A DNA stretch of 64,000 nt, taken from NCBI GenBank assembly GCA_033557835.1, contig JAWQRO010000010.1, positions 1 through 64,000 of the forward strand, given 5' to 3'. This document shows positions 63,335-64,000 of the stretch, piece after piece. The stretch is from Helochares maculicollis. Taxonomy: Eukaryota > Arthropoda > Insecta > Coleoptera > Hydrophilidae. Below the pieces are notes generated by a model. The model was not told the origin of the DNA and did no database searches. It was given only the letters and a program-made list of their open reading frames with translations. The translations under genes were made by a program, and so were the position numbers. Position 1 is the stretch's first letter. Every line of letters starts with the position of its first letter.

Positions 63335-64000
63335 ATGGTCAGCATGAACTCGACCCTTGTCGAAACTGTTAGCATAAACTATGAAGACTTCAACGAGAGC
63401 TTCCTTACATGCGGGACATGCCTATGTAAGTACAAAAACTTTTGAACTAAGACAAAGCTTTTTTAAGAGTATTTTTAAATTGTTAGGTCCGCCACTGCAG
63501 TTTAGGGAACCATTCCCACTATCCATTTCATTCAGCTATTAAATAGATATTTTATTAGTTCTCTGACCAAAATTTTTCTTTAATCATTCTTCAAAATCAT
63601 TTCACAATCATTAAACAACCCACAACTCCACCAAATCAAAAAAAGTAATCGCACAGCTAGTTAAAATATATGAAAACAATTTTTGTTGCAGATGGCTTGT
63701 GGACTGGTAGTATCATTTTTTACATCTAATTTGAGTTCGATTTGTTTTATGTTTGCTCAATCGGTATTATGTTTATAGCCCAGAACTAACTAGACTGAAA
63801 ATAATTTAATATTTTTTACAGGCATCTATGATGGCAACGAACATACTCCTAAGCTCCTGCAGTGTTCCCATACAGTGTGCCTGCATTGCTTGACAAGAAT
63901 AGCAGCTTCGCAAACTCGAGACACCGGAACGTTTCGGTGTCCAATATGTCGGGAATTAATCACAATTCCAAGGGGTGGTGTTTCAGCCTTACCTCCTTCT
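63335..64000 (+). CDS. C3HC4 RING-finger (TRIM-like) E3 ubiquitin ligase, 5' part
   Basis: N-terminal part of a probable ubiquitin ligase. Exons 63335-63425 (exon opens at 63316) and 63822-64000 join in frame (phase 1). The joined product has a full RING: C-x2-C in LTCGTC, C at the junction, C-x-H in LQCSHTVCLHC, and CPIC after a loop (TGTFRCPICREL). IPRGGVSALPPS follows, like the stretch after the RING in tripartite-motif proteins. B-box, coiled coil and C-terminal domains would lie beyond the window. The first ATG (63335) is a guess. The frame is open back to the acceptor at 63315, and another ATG follows at 63344. The exact orthologue is not assigned. Confidence 0.82.

Noticed and set aside
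1..64000. CRISPR arrays, bacterial operons, rRNA and tRNA genes
   Set aside because: No regularly spaced repeats of the right size, and no tRNA A/B-box and cloverleaf pattern or rRNA blocks were found by eye. The genome is clearly eukaryotic.

Overview
This window looks like nuclear DNA of an insect, possibly a beetle. It is AT-rich, its genes are split by GT-AG introns, and it carries a pickpocket-type channel cluster plus many decayed mariner, RTE, jockey-like and DIRS-like elements. No bacterial or organellar features were seen. The gene models below were assembled by joining exons by eye. The intact models keep one reading frame through every junction.

Region 1 (about 0-14.8 kb) is a tandem array of three plus-strand DEG/ENaC (pickpocket, ppk) sodium-channel genes. 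Copy A (2196-6669, 7 exons, 517 aa) and copy B (6872-10895, 6 exons, 528 aa) appear complete. For copy C (from 11297) only the first exon could be found. Introns and flanks are full of mobile-element debris: at least six mariner fragments, a rearranged DIRS-like element inside the last large intron of copy A, and an RTE-type reverse transcriptase remnant on the minus strand.

Region 2 (about 14.8-27.6 kb) is gene-poor. It has a (TA)n microsatellite, a degenerate tandem repeat near 19.6-20.1 kb and two non-LTR retrotransposon remnants.

Region 3 (27.6-38.8 kb) holds two housekeeping genes facing each other. IP6K (inositol hexakisphosphate kinase) is on the plus strand, with five coding exons spread over 9.7 kb and 552 aa. 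BET1 (ER-Golgi Qc-SNARE) is on the minus strand with 109 aa in one exon. Their 3' ends meet within tens of bases.

Region 4 (38.8-63.3 kb) has no confident protein gene. It contains LINE, Tc1 and other repeat remnants, a TATA plus initiator core promoter candidate at 51.33 kb, a possible 30-nt micro-exon at 39.46 kb, and a few islands of higher GC that I cannot explain.

Region 5 (63.3-64 kb) is the start of a C3HC4 RING-finger E3 ligase gene that runs off the window edge. I did not find a new molecular system. The most informative parts are the divergence within the ppk array (intron loss, a changed gating motif), the scrambled DIRS-like element, and a short repeat family found at three places.
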